A DNA stretch of 64,000 nucleotides from Pasteurella sp049670895 (GCF_049670895.1 NZ_CP187170.1), one strand, 5' to 3'. Shown: positions 25,574 through 34,135, counted from the stretch's first letter. Numbers and translations: made by a program. Notes: a model not told the origin generated them from the letters alone.

Positions 25574-25957
25574 TTATCTTTTTCTTAAGACGAGTTTATT
25601 TTCGGAACGAGAGATCTCTTTATAAGATCTTAGAGATGTTAAAGCTCCAACCCCACCTGCTGCAACTGCAATAGCTATTGACGAATATGTGACCGCCCCT
25701 CCTAAAGTAGCGACAGCGACAGGTGCTGCTGCCAACCCAGCAGTTCCAGCGACAGGTGCTGCTGCCCCACCAGTGCCTAATGTTGCAATAGTAGCATAAA
25801 CCGCCACCCCTATCGCACCAATAGCAATAGCCCAAGCAACAGATCCCGTGGCTCTAATTTTGATAGTTTTCTTAGCCAAATCGCCTTCAATCTCTATTGT
25901 GTCATCACCACGTTTTAAAGCTTCACCTAATTCTTTTTCTGTTTTAACAGTTGCCAT
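25574..25957 (-). CDS. Gly/Ala-rich small membrane protein of unknown function
   Basis: 127 residues. A polar N-terminus (MATVKTEKELGEALKRGDDTIEIEGDLAKKTIKIRATG) is followed by two or three very Gly/Ala/Val-rich hydrophobic stretches (about residues 38-60 and 65-105) with many GxxxG-like spacings, then a basic tail ending LVLRKR. I recognise the pattern as a widespread family of hypothetical proteins but cannot name a function. It lies between hisB and hisH in the operon direction, 2 bases before hisH, so it is probably co-transcribed. Confidence 0.72.
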   Translation of the reverse strand: MATVKTEKELGEALKRGDDTIEIEGDLAKKTIKIRATGSVAWAIAIGAIGVAVYATIATLGTGGAAAPVAGTAGLAAAPVAVATLGGAVTYSSIAIAVAAGGVGALTSLRSYKEISRSENKLVLRKR

Positions 25958-26063
25958 ATAAATAACTCCTTATGTTAGTTTTTTATCTAGAATTCTTTTG
26001 TTGGAATTAATGGTATTGTTGCATACCGAAGCATAAAAGTTATATGTGAATATTTTATCTAAA

Positions 26064-27155
26064 TCACAACACCCCTTTCGAACTCGGCATTGCATTCCCT
26101 TCCACCTTAATACACTGTCTCAACGTCCGTCCAAACACTTTAAACAGGCTTTCGATTTTGTGGTGGTCGTTGTCGCCTTTGGTTTTGAGGTGTAGTGTTG
26201 CCATTAGGGTGTAGGCGAGTGATTGGAAAAAATGCTCCGTCATTTCGGTGCTGAAATCGCCCACTTTTTCACGTTTAAATTTGGCTTTGAATTTGAAATA
26301 CGGGCGACCAGACAGATCCATCGTGCATTCTGCTTTGCATTCGTCCATTGGCAAGACAAAACCGAAGCGTTGAATACCGCGTTTGTCGCCAAGGGCTTGT
26401 TTTAATGCGGTGCCGAGGGCGAGGGCGGTGTCTTCCACGGTGTGGTGTTCGTCGATCCACAAATCGCCTTTGCAGTACACATTCATTCTAAAACCGCCGT
26501 GGGTAGCGATTTGATCGAGCATATGATCGAAAAAGCCCACCCCCGTTTTGATGTCATTCATCCCTGTTTCGTCCAGCCACACTTGCACTTTAATGTCCGT
26601 TTCTTTGGTGGTGCGAACCACTTCCGCATAGCGTGGTTTACGGTCTAAAAGTGCGGTCTGTTTTGGCAATAATTTTTCCGCAATCAGATCCCAGTTGAGT
26701 TTTTCTCGGTCGTATTGCAAGGCTCGAATGCCGAGATTTTCTGCCAGTTGCACATCAGTGGCACGATCGCCAATCACAAAACTGGTGTCAGGATCGAACA
26801 ATTTTTTATCAATGTATTTTTTCAATAATTTGATTTTCGGCTTACGGCAGTCGCACTCGTCTTCGGGTTTGTGTGGGCAAATTAACACTTCGTCAAACTC
26901 AATGCCCTGTGACTTAAATAATGCCATCATCGCATTGTGCGGTTTGTCAAAATCTTCTTGCGGAAAAGATGGCGTGCCCAAGCCATCTTGGTTACTGACC
27001 ATCACAAAGCGGTAAAAGGGTTTGAGTTTCAACAATGCGGGGATCACGTTCGGTTCAAATTGCAATTTTTCTAAGCTGTCGATTTGAAAATCCGTCTTCG
27101 GTTCGTCAATTAAAGTGCCGTCACGGTCGATAAAAAGGATAGATTGTTGTGTCAT
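26064..27155 (-). CDS. hisB: Bifunctional histidinol-phosphatase / imidazoleglycerol-phosphate dehydratase
   Basis: It catalyses histidine steps 6 and 8. The N-terminal HAD phosphatase has the nucleophile motif ILFIDRDGTLIDEP (Asp10, Asp12) and a zinc-type loop CPHKPEDECDCRKPK; the C-terminal dehydratase has WIDEHHTVEDTALALG and the final FFQSLAYTLMATLHLKTKGDNDHHKIES region. The 363-residue fused form is characteristic of gammaproteobacteria. An uptake signal core lies at the domain junction (near 26649). Confidence 0.97.
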   Translation of the reverse strand: MTQQSILFIDRDGTLIDEPKTDFQIDSLEKLQFEPNVIPALLKLKPFYRFVMVSNQDGLGTPSFPQEDFDKPHNAMMALFKSQGIEFDEVLICPHKPEDECDCRKPKIKLLKKYIDKKLFDPDTSFVIGDRATDVQLAENLGIRALQYDREKLNWDLIAEKLLPKQTALLDRKPRYAEVVRTTKETDIKVQVWLDETGMNDIKTGVGFFDHMLDQIATHGGFRMNVYCKGDLWIDEHHTVEDTALALGTALKQALGDKRGIQRFGFVLPMDECKAECTMDLSGRPYFKFKAKFKREKVGDFSTEMTEHFFQSLAYTLMATLHLKTKGDNDHHKIESLFKVFGRTLRQCIKVEGNAMPSSKGVL

Positions 27156-27251
27156 ATTGTTCTCCTCGTTCCTTGTTCCTCTTCCCTATTTCGTAGAGAA
27201 GTAGGACTAGGTTGCGATCTGTTTTTTATTTTCGTTGTCTTTTGTTTGTCT

Positions 27252-28307
27252 TTAGGCGACTTTGCGTATCGCCTCAACCACTGCTTGGTTTTCTTCCGCA
27301 GTACCAATGGTGATACGAATGCAGTTTTCTAGCATTAACGCCTTGTGTTGATTGCGTAGGATAATGCCTTGATCCCATAGAGCGTTAAAGATTTTTTGCC
27401 CGTCTTGGAATTTCACTAATAGATAGTTGCCGTCGCTTGCAAAGACCTTTTCCACACAAGGCAATGTACGGAGTTCAGCTTCAAGTGCGGTGCGATTTTG
27501 TAAAATTTCTGCCACACGTTGTTGCATTGCCTCAATCCCAGCTGGTTGCAAGGCTTGGGCGGCAATATCCGCCACCGGCACGGGCAAAGGGTAAGGGGCG
27601 ATGACTTTTTGTAGCACGTTGATCAATTCTGGGTTGGCAAGGGTAAAACCACAACGTAAGCCAGCCAAGGCAAAGGCTTTGGACAGGGTGCGGATAATGG
27701 CGAGATGCGGATAATGTTTCAGCTCCGTTGCCATTGTGGCTTGGGGGCAGAATTCGATATAGGCTTCATCCACCACCACAATGGCTTTGTTTTTCGTCAT
27801 TTCTAATAAGGCTAATAAATCTTCACGATTCACTAATGTACCCGTTGGATTATTCGGGCTACACACAAACACCACTTTCACGTCCGCCAAATTGCGTTCG
27901 ATTTCGGCTAAATTCAGTTGGAAATCCGCAGTCAGTGGCACGGTTTTTAAGGTGATACCGCAGGTTTCCGCACTCACGGCATACATTCCGTAGGTTGGTG
28001 GGCAATACAGCACGCTGTCGTCGGCTTCACAAAAGGCACGAATAATCAGCTCGATACTTTCATCGCCCCCACGGCTGACGAGAACATTTTCAGGGGAAAC
28101 ACCAGCGTAATTGGCATAGCCTTCAATCACCGCTTGTGGCTGGGGTTCAGGGTAGCGGTTAAAGGTGCGTTGGGTTAAATCAAAATCGGGCGAGGTTGGG
28201 TATTCATTGGCATTTAACCAAATATCGCCCTTGCCCCCTAATCGCCGAGCCGATTGATAGGGCGTTAAGGCTTGAATATTTTTGCGTGAAAGTGATGAAA
28301 TTGACAT
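27252..28307 (-). CDS. hisC: Histidinol-phosphate aminotransferase
   Basis: A PLP-dependent transaminase, histidine step 7. The 351-residue fold-type I enzyme has ENVLVSRGGDESIELIIRAF, the cofactor Asp in VVVDEAYIEF, and the PLP-lysine segment IIRTLSKAFALAGLRCG. It begins MSISSLSRKNIQALTPYQSARRLGG, typical of HisC. It lies 13 bases after the RhuM/Fic gene stop. The 96 bases before hisB carry nothing I recognise. Confidence 0.96.
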   Translation of the reverse strand: MSISSLSRKNIQALTPYQSARRLGGKGDIWLNANEYPTSPDFDLTQRTFNRYPEPQPQAVIEGYANYAGVSPENVLVSRGGDESIELIIRAFCEADDSVLYCPPTYGMYAVSAETCGITLKTVPLTADFQLNLAEIERNLADVKVVFVCSPNNPTGTLVNREDLLALLEMTKNKAIVVVDEAYIEFCPQATMATELKHYPHLAIIRTLSKAFALAGLRCGFTLANPELINVLQKVIAPYPLPVPVADIAAQALQPAGIEAMQQRVAEILQNRTALEAELRTLPCVEKVFASDGNYLLVKFQDGQKIFNALWDQGIILRNQHKALMLENCIRITIGTAEENQAVVEAIRKVA

Positions 28308-28320
28308 TGTGTTTTCCTGT

Positions 28321-29313
28321 TTAATTTCGTTCTTTTAATAAAATAAAGTGTTCGATAAGTTTAATCATCAATTCTTTTTGTTCTGGCAGGCTTTCTGCCA
28401 CTAAAAGTGCTAATGCCACCAAGGTGTTATCGTTAATCAGTTGCTCAACGGGTTTGGCTAATAAGGCTTGGTTGAGGCGTAAATACCACAAAAACAAAAA
28501 GGATCCTGTGCGTTTGTTTCCATCGGAAAGCGGATGGTTTTTGATGACAAAATACAGCAAGTGGGCAGCACGGCTGGCAACGTTGGGGTAAAACCATTCA
28601 TCACCAAATCCTTGTTCAATGGTATTGATCGCTGACGCCAACCCATCGGAACGTAATTGACCAAACAACGCCGTCGCTTCCCCTTTTTCAATCAAGGTTT
28701 GCTTTAATTGCTCAATGGCTTGCAACACTTCATCAAAGATAAGCGGTTTCATATCAGGCTGTTTCAGTGGATTAGCACTTAAACTTTGTTCATCATATGC
28801 CTGCAACAAGCTCCACGTGCGAGCGTAATCCTGCACGACGCTAATCACCGCTTGTCCATCGTCGTTGACGAAGGCTTGGTTTGTCAGCGTGCGACTTAAT
28901 AATGCCACCGCTTGGCTAAATTCCACACCTTTTTCCTGTAAGCGACGTTCATTGATCGCATACCCCTGCACTAAAAATTGTTTTAGGGTTTGCGTTGCCC
29001 ACTGGCGGAATTGCACGCCTCGCTTGGATTTTACTCGATAGCCAACTGAGATGATAACGTCTAAGTTGTAGTAATCCACGAGGTAAGTTTTTCCATCGGC
29101 GGCAGTTGTTGCATTTTTTGCAACAACTGAATCTCGCACTAATTCTTCTTCCAAAAAGATATTTCGAATATGACGAGAAATCACCGATTTATCTCGACCA
29201 AATAGCGTAACCATTTGATCTAGACTTAGCCACACCGTTTCCTGTTCAAAAGAAACCTGTAATGCAATTTTGCCGTCTTCGCTAGCGTAGAGTTGGATTT
29301 GGTTTTTCATCAC
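28321..29313 (-). CDS. RhuM-family protein with C-terminal Fic/Doc domain
   Basis: 330 residues. The N-terminal half (LYASEDGKIALQVSFEQETVWLSLDQMVTLFGRDKSVISRHIRNI) matches RhuM-type 'virulence' proteins, with a DNA-binding-like segment. The C-terminal half is a Fic/Doc domain with motif HPLSDGNKRTG at residues 260-270. Fic domains usually AMPylate or phosphorylate target proteins; Doc is a toxin. Phe of the canonical HxFxDGNKR motif is replaced by Leu, and no Phd-like antitoxin gene is adjacent. It lies between the phosphatase-family gene (short overlap) and hisC, inside the his operon. Confidence 0.82.
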   Translation of the reverse strand: MMKNQIQLYASEDGKIALQVSFEQETVWLSLDQMVTLFGRDKSVISRHIRNIFLEEELVRDSVVAKNATTAADGKTYLVDYYNLDVIISVGYRVKSKRGVQFRQWATQTLKQFLVQGYAINERRLQEKGVEFSQAVALLSRTLTNQAFVNDDGQAVISVVQDYARTWSLLQAYDEQSLSANPLKQPDMKPLIFDEVLQAIEQLKQTLIEKGEATALFGQLRSDGLASAINTIEQGFGDEWFYPNVASRAAHLLYFVIKNHPLSDGNKRTGSFLFLWYLRLNQALLAKPVEQLINDNTLVALALLVAESLPEQKELMIKLIEHFILLKERN

Positions 29314-29861
29314 ATTTTCCTTTCCAATATAGTGATACTAAAACATCCTTGTTTTTTAGCTGTTGTCATGTTGAACCCATTTTTTATTAAATGTGATTTA
29401 ATTTCATTTAATACAAAACCGTGAGCTACAATAATACAATTTTTATTTAAATTTTCTTGAATAAATTGATTAATTCGTTTTTTTTCCTGCGTTAAATTTC
29501 GTTGGCTTTTATTTATTCCTAATAACCATAAAATTCGAGAAATTAACAACCAATTTTTAAAGGATAACTTTAAAAGAGGTATCGGAAAAATAGCTAGATT
29601 AAACTCAACCAGTTGTTCAGTGGTCATAATGGTTTTATTTGGAAACAAATATTCAGCAGTTTTTCGTGCTCTAATGAGTGATGAGCTATAAATCGTCTCT
29701 AGATTTAAATGCATTTCACTTATTTCCTGCGAATTGATTTCTGTGAAATCCAATTTTTCCGTATTGTCATATTCCTCTAAACGTTTTTTAGCTTCTTGAT
29801 AAGCGCAACGGGAGTGATTAACTAAAGGCGTTACGTGTCGAATTAAGACAATTTTATTCAT
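29310..29861 (-). CDS. Histidine phosphatase superfamily protein (phosphoglycerate mutase-like)
   Basis: 183 residues. The catalytic RHG-type motif is LIRHVTP (His9), the second Arg is in SSLIRARKTAEYL, and the C-terminal catalytic His is in IIVAHGFVLNEI. The usual RHGxT is here RHVTP, so Gly is missing. It is distinctly AT-rich compared with hisD, 10 bases upstream, and overlaps the RhuM/Fic start. It is not a known histidine enzyme: histidinol-phosphate phosphatase activity is already supplied by HisB. Substrate unknown. Confidence 0.75.
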   Translation of the reverse strand: MNKIVLIRHVTPLVNHSRCAYQEAKKRLEEYDNTEKLDFTEINSQEISEMHLNLETIYSSSLIRARKTAEYLFPNKTIMTTEQLVEFNLAIFPIPLLKLSFKNWLLISRILWLLGINKSQRNLTQEKKRINQFIQENLNKNCIIVAHGFVLNEIKSHLIKNGFNMTTAKKQGCFSITILERKM

Positions 29862-29871
29862 TGTTATTCAT

Positions 29872-31152
29872 CTATACTAATTTACTCAACCTAATCGCCA
29901 CCGCTTGCTTATGTGCCTCTAACTGTTCTGCCGCTGCCATTAACATCACGGTTTGGGCAAGGTCGGTGAAGCCTTGGGGGCTAAGTTCTTGCACGGTCAT
30001 TCGCTTGCTGAAATCCGCTAGTCCAAGGCTGGAATGGGTGCGGGTGTAGCCGTATGTAGGCAGAACGTGGTTGGTGCCACTGGCGTAGTCGCCCATACTT
30101 TCAGGGGAATAGGCACCTAAGAAAATGGATCCTGCGTTGTCTAACAATGGCAGCAATTCACGGGCATTTTCCACTTGCACCACCAAGTGTTCGGGGGCGT
30201 AGGCGTTGCTGATGTCCACACATTGTTGTCGATCTTTGGCAATAAAGGTGCGGCTGTGGGCGAGGGCTTTGCGTGCGGTTTCCGCTCTTGGTAAACGAGC
30301 CAACTGTTCCTCAATGGAAAGTGCGGTCTGTTTTGCTAAAGTTTCGCAATCTGTCACTAAAATCACTTGGCTGTCGGCACCGTGTTCGGCTTGGGAAAGT
30401 AAATCGCTTGCTACAAAATCAGGATCGGCGAATTTATCGGCAATCACCAACACTTCGGAAGGGCCAGCGGGCATATCAATGGCGGTGCCTTGTTGTAACA
30501 CTTGGCGTTTGGCTTCGGTTACAAAAGCGTTGCCCGGTCCGAAAATTTTATCCACTTTTTGCACGGTTTCTGTGCCGTTTGCCATGGCAAAAATGGCTTG
30601 TGCACCACCAATGGCATAAATGGTTTCTACACCACATAAATTTGCGGTGTAAAGAATTTCATCGGCAATGGGTGGTGGCGAGCAAAGTACGATGGTTTTG
30701 CAACCTGCGATTTTGGCAGGCACGGCAAGCATGAGCACGGTGGAAAATAACGGGGCTGAACCACCAGGGATATACAAGCCCACTTTTTCAATGGGGCGTG
30801 TGAGTACTTGGCAACGCACACCCGTTTGAGTTTCGATATCCACTTCTTGCAGTTGCTGTGCTTGGTGGAAGCGTTCAATATTGCCTTTGGCGGTTTGAAT
30901 GGCTTGGCGTAATTCAGGGGAAATCCGACCGCTTGCCGCTGCAATTTCCCCTTGAGAAATCACTAGGCTTTCCAATTTTACTTTGTCGAATTTTTCACTT
31001 AATGCGAATAACGCCGCATCGCCATTTTCTAGCACATTGGCTTTAATGTCATTCACCGCTGCGGTAATTTGACTGCCCACCGTTTGGGCTGGGCGTGAAA
31101 GTGCGGTTTGTTTTTCTTGATCATTTAAGTTATTCCAAATGAGTGTTTGCAT
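29872..31152 (-). CDS. hisD: Histidinol dehydrogenase
   Basis: It performs the last two steps of histidine synthesis (histidinol to histidine) with NAD+ and Zn2+. The 426-residue protein has GGSAPLFSTVLMLAVPAKIAGC, LLSQAEHGADSQVILVT (zinc-site Gln/His), NAYAPEHL, and the C-terminal SLGLADFSKRMTVQ. It is 4 bases after hisG. Confidence 0.97.
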   Translation of the reverse strand: MQTLIWNNLNDQEKQTALSRPAQTVGSQITAAVNDIKANVLENGDAALFALSEKFDKVKLESLVISQGEIAAASGRISPELRQAIQTAKGNIERFHQAQQLQEVDIETQTGVRCQVLTRPIEKVGLYIPGGSAPLFSTVLMLAVPAKIAGCKTIVLCSPPPIADEILYTANLCGVETIYAIGGAQAIFAMANGTETVQKVDKIFGPGNAFVTEAKRQVLQQGTAIDMPAGPSEVLVIADKFADPDFVASDLLSQAEHGADSQVILVTDCETLAKQTALSIEEQLARLPRAETARKALAHSRTFIAKDRQQCVDISNAYAPEHLVVQVENARELLPLLDNAGSIFLGAYSPESMGDYASGTNHVLPTYGYTRTHSSLGLADFSKRMTVQELSPQGFTDLAQTVMLMAAAEQLEAHKQAVAIRLSKLV

Positions 31153-31156
31153 TGTC

Positions 31157-32056
31157 TTACTCCATCATTTTCTCAATCGGTAATACTAAAATAGAGCTGG
31201 CACCAGCTTCTTTGAGTTGTTCCATGGTTTCCCAAAATAGGGCCTCTTGGCTGACCATGTGCATAGCGACACGATTTTCATCATGTGCGAGCGGTAAAAT
31301 AGTTGGGCGTTCGGCACCTGGTAACAGTGCAATGACGTCTTCTAAACGATCTTTTGATGCGTGTAACATGATGTATTTTGATTCTCGAGCTTGTTGCACC
31401 CCTTGAATTCGAGTGAGCAGTTTATTCACGAGGGCTTGTTTTTCAGAATTGAGATCAGCCGCACGTTGAATTAAGCAAGATTTAGATCGATAAATCACTT
31501 CCACTTCTTTTAAGCCGTTGGCTTCTAACGTTGCCCCAGAAGACACCAAATCACAAATGGCATCGGCAAGTCCTGCTCGTGGTGCTACTTCTACGGAGCC
31601 TGTGAGTGAACAAGTTTTGAAGTCAACGCCTTGTTCTTGCATATAACGTTTGAGTAAATTTGGATAAGAGGTGGCAATGCGAGCATTTTTGAGATCGTGA
31701 ATACCGTGATAAGTTTCATCTTGTGGCACGGCGAGAGAAAGTCGGCAGCCGCCAAAATCTAAACGGCGAAGCATACGGTAATTTGCAGGCTCACCGGCGG
31801 CGAGTCGAGCCAATTCTTCTTCCTCGAGCACATTTTCGCCTACGATGCCGAGATCCACCACACCATCAAACACTAAACCTGGGATATCATCATCACGCAC
31901 TCGCAAAATATCGATCGGCATATTCTCCGCATAAGCGATAAGGCGTTGTTCTTGCAGATTAATTTTTACCCCACATTGTTTGAGTAAGGCTTGGGATTCT
32001 TGACTTAAACGTCCTGATTTTTGCATCGCAATCCGTAGTCTTTTACTTTCAATCAT
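31157..32056 (-). CDS. hisG: ATP phosphoribosyltransferase (long form)
   Basis: The first and feedback-controlled step of histidine synthesis, joining ATP and PRPP. The 299-residue length is that of the HisG_L form with a C-terminal regulatory domain (KYIMLHASKDRLEDVIALLPGAERPTILPLA). The N-terminal RLRIAMQKSGRLSQES and the PRPP-binding EVAPRAGLADAICDLVSSGATL are typical. It is the first structural gene, 37 bases after the attenuator U-run. Confidence 0.97.
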   Translation of the reverse strand: MIESKRLRIAMQKSGRLSQESQALLKQCGVKINLQEQRLIAYAENMPIDILRVRDDDIPGLVFDGVVDLGIVGENVLEEEELARLAAGEPANYRMLRRLDFGGCRLSLAVPQDETYHGIHDLKNARIATSYPNLLKRYMQEQGVDFKTCSLTGSVEVAPRAGLADAICDLVSSGATLEANGLKEVEVIYRSKSCLIQRAADLNSEKQALVNKLLTRIQGVQQARESKYIMLHASKDRLEDVIALLPGAERPTILPLAHDENRVAMHMVSQEALFWETMEQLKEAGASSILVLPIEKMME

Positions 32057-32093
32057 AATCTTATCCTGTTTGATGTTGTGAATTTTTACTTAT

Positions 32094-32124
32094 AAAAAAG
32101 CCCCTCGAAAATGTCCGAGAGGCT
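32094..32124 (-). terminator. his attenuator terminator
   Basis: On the minus strand AGCCTCTCG (complement 32116-32124) pairs with CGAGGGGCT (complement 32099-32107) with one G-U, followed by six U (32094-32099). It lies between hisL and hisG. The upstream arm can instead pair: GCTTGG (complement 32165-32170) with CCAAGC (complement 32122-32127), an antiterminator that excludes both this hairpin and the leader hairpin 32157-32166/32184-32193. This is the classical his attenuation layout. Confidence 0.85.
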
Positions 32125-32192
32125 TGGTTTTTTGTTTCGCACTGCTCGGAAGATTTATTATCTTCCAAGCACCATAAACACCCGAAAGATAA

Positions 32193-32234
32193 TCAGGAGT
32201 GATGGTGATGATGAGCAATACGATTGAAATTCAT
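32193..32234 (-). CDS. hisL: his operon leader peptide
   Basis: A 13-residue peptide, MNFNRIAHHHHHS, starts at the ATG with A at 32234 and stops at TGA (32193-32195 complement). AAGGA lies 8 bases before the start. Five consecutive His codons make ribosome progress depend on charged tRNA-His. Its stop overlaps the first arm of the leader hairpin, and a terminator follows before hisG. Confidence 0.93.
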   Translation of the reverse strand: MNFNRIAHHHHHS

Positions 32235-32264
32235 GTTGGTTTCCTTATTGGTTAATTGCTATTC

Positions 32265-32293
32265 AAATTACTGCAAAAAAATTGGCTTGGCAA
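32265..32293 (-). promoter_or_regulatory. Probable his operon promoter
   Basis: On the minus strand TTGCCA (complement 32288-32293), 17 bases, TAATTT (complement 32265-32270). It lies 31 bases before hisL. The region is very AT-rich and other pairs are conceivable. Confidence 0.5.
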
Positions 32294-32417
32294 GTATTTT
32301 TTTGAATTTTTATTCATCAATAAAATGAAAAACCTAAAGAAACTTGTTCAGTTTGTATTGTTTTTTTTTTGAGAAATTATGGTAGAGTGAAGGAAATTTG
32401 AACTTAAGGAACACAAT

Positions 32418-33326
32418 ATGAAATTTGTACGAAGTCTCATGATTTTTAGCATTTTATGGTATGTCATGTTTGAACTTGGTCTTTATGCCACACTCGAGAA
32501 TGCCACTTTTCTTGGTAAATGGTTGCCGATTATCATCATTGCTATATTCGGAATTTATGTGGTTCTGCATGCAATTTGGGAGGTGATTAAGAAAATCATG
32601 GAAAATTCAGATGTGAAAGTCCCTTTCCAAATACTATATACAAAAACGCCAAAATTACCCATTAATAATGCTAACGAAGAAAGAGCCGTTCTTGCGAGTG
32701 TTTTATATGAATCTAGTTGTATAGCCATTTCAGATAATAAGAATCTTAAAAAACTTGCTGAGAATCCTTATTTCCAACCAGAATATAAAATTGAAGCTAG
32801 AGACTACTTTTATGTTAATGCGTTGGAATATGCGTCTGATCCCTTCATCACTGGTGGGTTGAAGGATAGTTTTGAATTATCTTGGGAGGTTAAGGATAAA
32901 GAATCAGCCCTTGAAACCCTTAGTGCCCTTTGGGAATCTGTCGATAATGATCTTGAGGTGATAGCCTCTGCGGATATTGAAGAAATCGATCATCAAATCA
33001 CTGAATTTGGCATGCATTTTGATCCAAAAGACAAGCAAACAAATACAGCAGGCTTCCATTTAATCAGACTTGTTTGGGTAGCAAGAGCAAGTTATGCCTG
33101 TGGATATATTGATGAAGGTGAATTACGCCAAGTATTATCTGCTGTGGGAGAATGTATTGGGGCAAATTATAGAAATTGGCAAGAACTAGCCTATTCTTAT
33201 TTAGTTTCTTTTATGATTTGGGCGATATCTACTGAACAAGCGAGATATTTTATACGAGAGAGAGTGCTTTGTGTAAAAGAATGTTTAGAAAACCGAGTTA
33301 GTCCATTAGTGAGAAGTCATTTCTAA
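32418..33326 (+). CDS. DUF1266-like membrane protein
   Basis: 302 residues. Two hydrophobic helices occupy residues about 5-22 and 34-60; the rest is soluble. The C-terminal part (HLIRLVWVARASYACGYIDEGELRQVLSAVGECIGANYRNWQELAYSYLVSFMIW) fits DUF1266, a family of unknown function. It faces away from the his operon and has an AT-rich composition and start (AAGGAACACAAT before ATG). A bidirectional terminator follows. No function can be assigned. Confidence 0.68.
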   Translation: MKFVRSLMIFSILWYVMFELGLYATLENATFLGKWLPIIIIAIFGIYVVLHAIWEVIKKIMENSDVKVPFQILYTKTPKLPINNANEERAVLASVLYESSCIAISDNKNLKKLAENPYFQPEYKIEARDYFYVNALEYASDPFITGGLKDSFELSWEVKDKESALETLSALWESVDNDLEVIASADIEEIDHQITEFGMHFDPKDKQTNTAGFHLIRLVWVARASYACGYIDEGELRQVLSAVGECIGANYRNWQELAYSYLVSFMIWAISTEQARYFIRERVLCVKECLENRVSPLVRSHF

Positions 33327-33338
33327 ATCTGTCATGAA

Positions 33339-33383
33339 AATAACCAATTGCCTTAGTATTCACCTAGTATTCAATTGGTTATT
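33339..33383. terminator. Bidirectional terminator
   Basis: AATAACCAATTG (33339-33350) pairs with CAATTGGTTATT (33372-33383), followed by TTTTTCTT on the plus strand and by ATTTTC on the minus strand. The right arm contains the stop codon of the convergent methyltransferase gene. Confidence 0.8.
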
Positions 33384-34134
33384 TTTTCTTTGCTTTCACA
33401 AATAATAAGACGGGGCGATGTTGTAGATCTTTAAATTCATGATGCCATTCAGGTTGATCGGCAAGCATGGGTTCGGCGATGTGTTCAATTTGAAAACCGG
33501 TTTGAATTAAGGCGTTAATGATGGTTGCCGTGGTGCGATGATAGGTTTTAAAGGGTTGTTTAAACCAATTGCGATCTCGTTCTCCTTCATCTCGATAATA
33601 ATTCAGACGATAAGCCACTTGGCATTTATTGTGATCTTTTTCCCAACGATCACCAGCTTGATAACAGGTGACAATCGGATGTTCTTGCGAAAAAATCAGA
33701 TAGCCGTTCGGGTTGAGTTTCTCATAGATATCTTGCAATAACTTTGTGAAATTCTGCACATAATGAAAAGCGAAAGAGCTGGTGATGACATCAAAATCCT
33801 TTTCAGGTAAATCAGCAAGTTGCTCCATGGAAAGTTGGTACAAGGAAAAGTGCGGTCGATTTTGAACATGTTTTGTAAGATCATGTTCAGCCTGTTTAAG
33901 CATATTTTGAGAAAGGTCAATGCCCACGACAAAGTGGGCATGACGTTGTAAATAAAGTTGCAGATGACCACCTGTGCCACAGCCAAGATCGAGCAATTTT
34001 TTATTGCGTAGATCGGGCAGTAAAGACAACATGGTCGGCTTTTCTACGATTTCATTTAAACTGATGGGATTTCCCCGCAACTTTTGATAAAGCTCAAAAA
34101 ATTGCGGGGCATCATAGACGCTTTTTGCAGTCAT
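33379..34134 (-). CDS. Class I SAM-dependent methyltransferase
   Basis: A protein of 251 residues from the ATG at 34134 (MTAKSVYDAPQFFELYQKLRG), chosen because earlier in-frame starts lie in ushA. SAM-binding motif I is LLDLGCGTGGHLQLYL, with the acidic VVGIDLSQNML and a later FDVITSSFAFHYVQN. The overall pattern matches the UbiE/Tam-like Methyltransf_11 group. The substrate is not predictable. It follows ushA with a 1-base gap and may be co-transcribed. Confidence 0.82.
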   Translation of the reverse strand: MTAKSVYDAPQFFELYQKLRGNPISLNEIVEKPTMLSLLPDLRNKKLLDLGCGTGGHLQLYLQRHAHFVVGIDLSQNMLKQAEHDLTKHVQNRPHFSLYQLSMEQLADLPEKDFDVITSSFAFHYVQNFTKLLQDIYEKLNPNGYLIFSQEHPIVTCYQAGDRWEKDHNKCQVAYRLNYYRDEGERDRNWFKQPFKTYHRTTATIINALIQTGFQIEHIAEPMLADQPEWHHEFKDLQHRPVLLFVKAKKK

Positions 34135-34135
34135 C

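Noticed and set aside
32157..32193. A tRNA or riboswitch in the hisG upstream region
   Set aside because: The sequence is fully explained by the hisL leader peptide and its hairpins.
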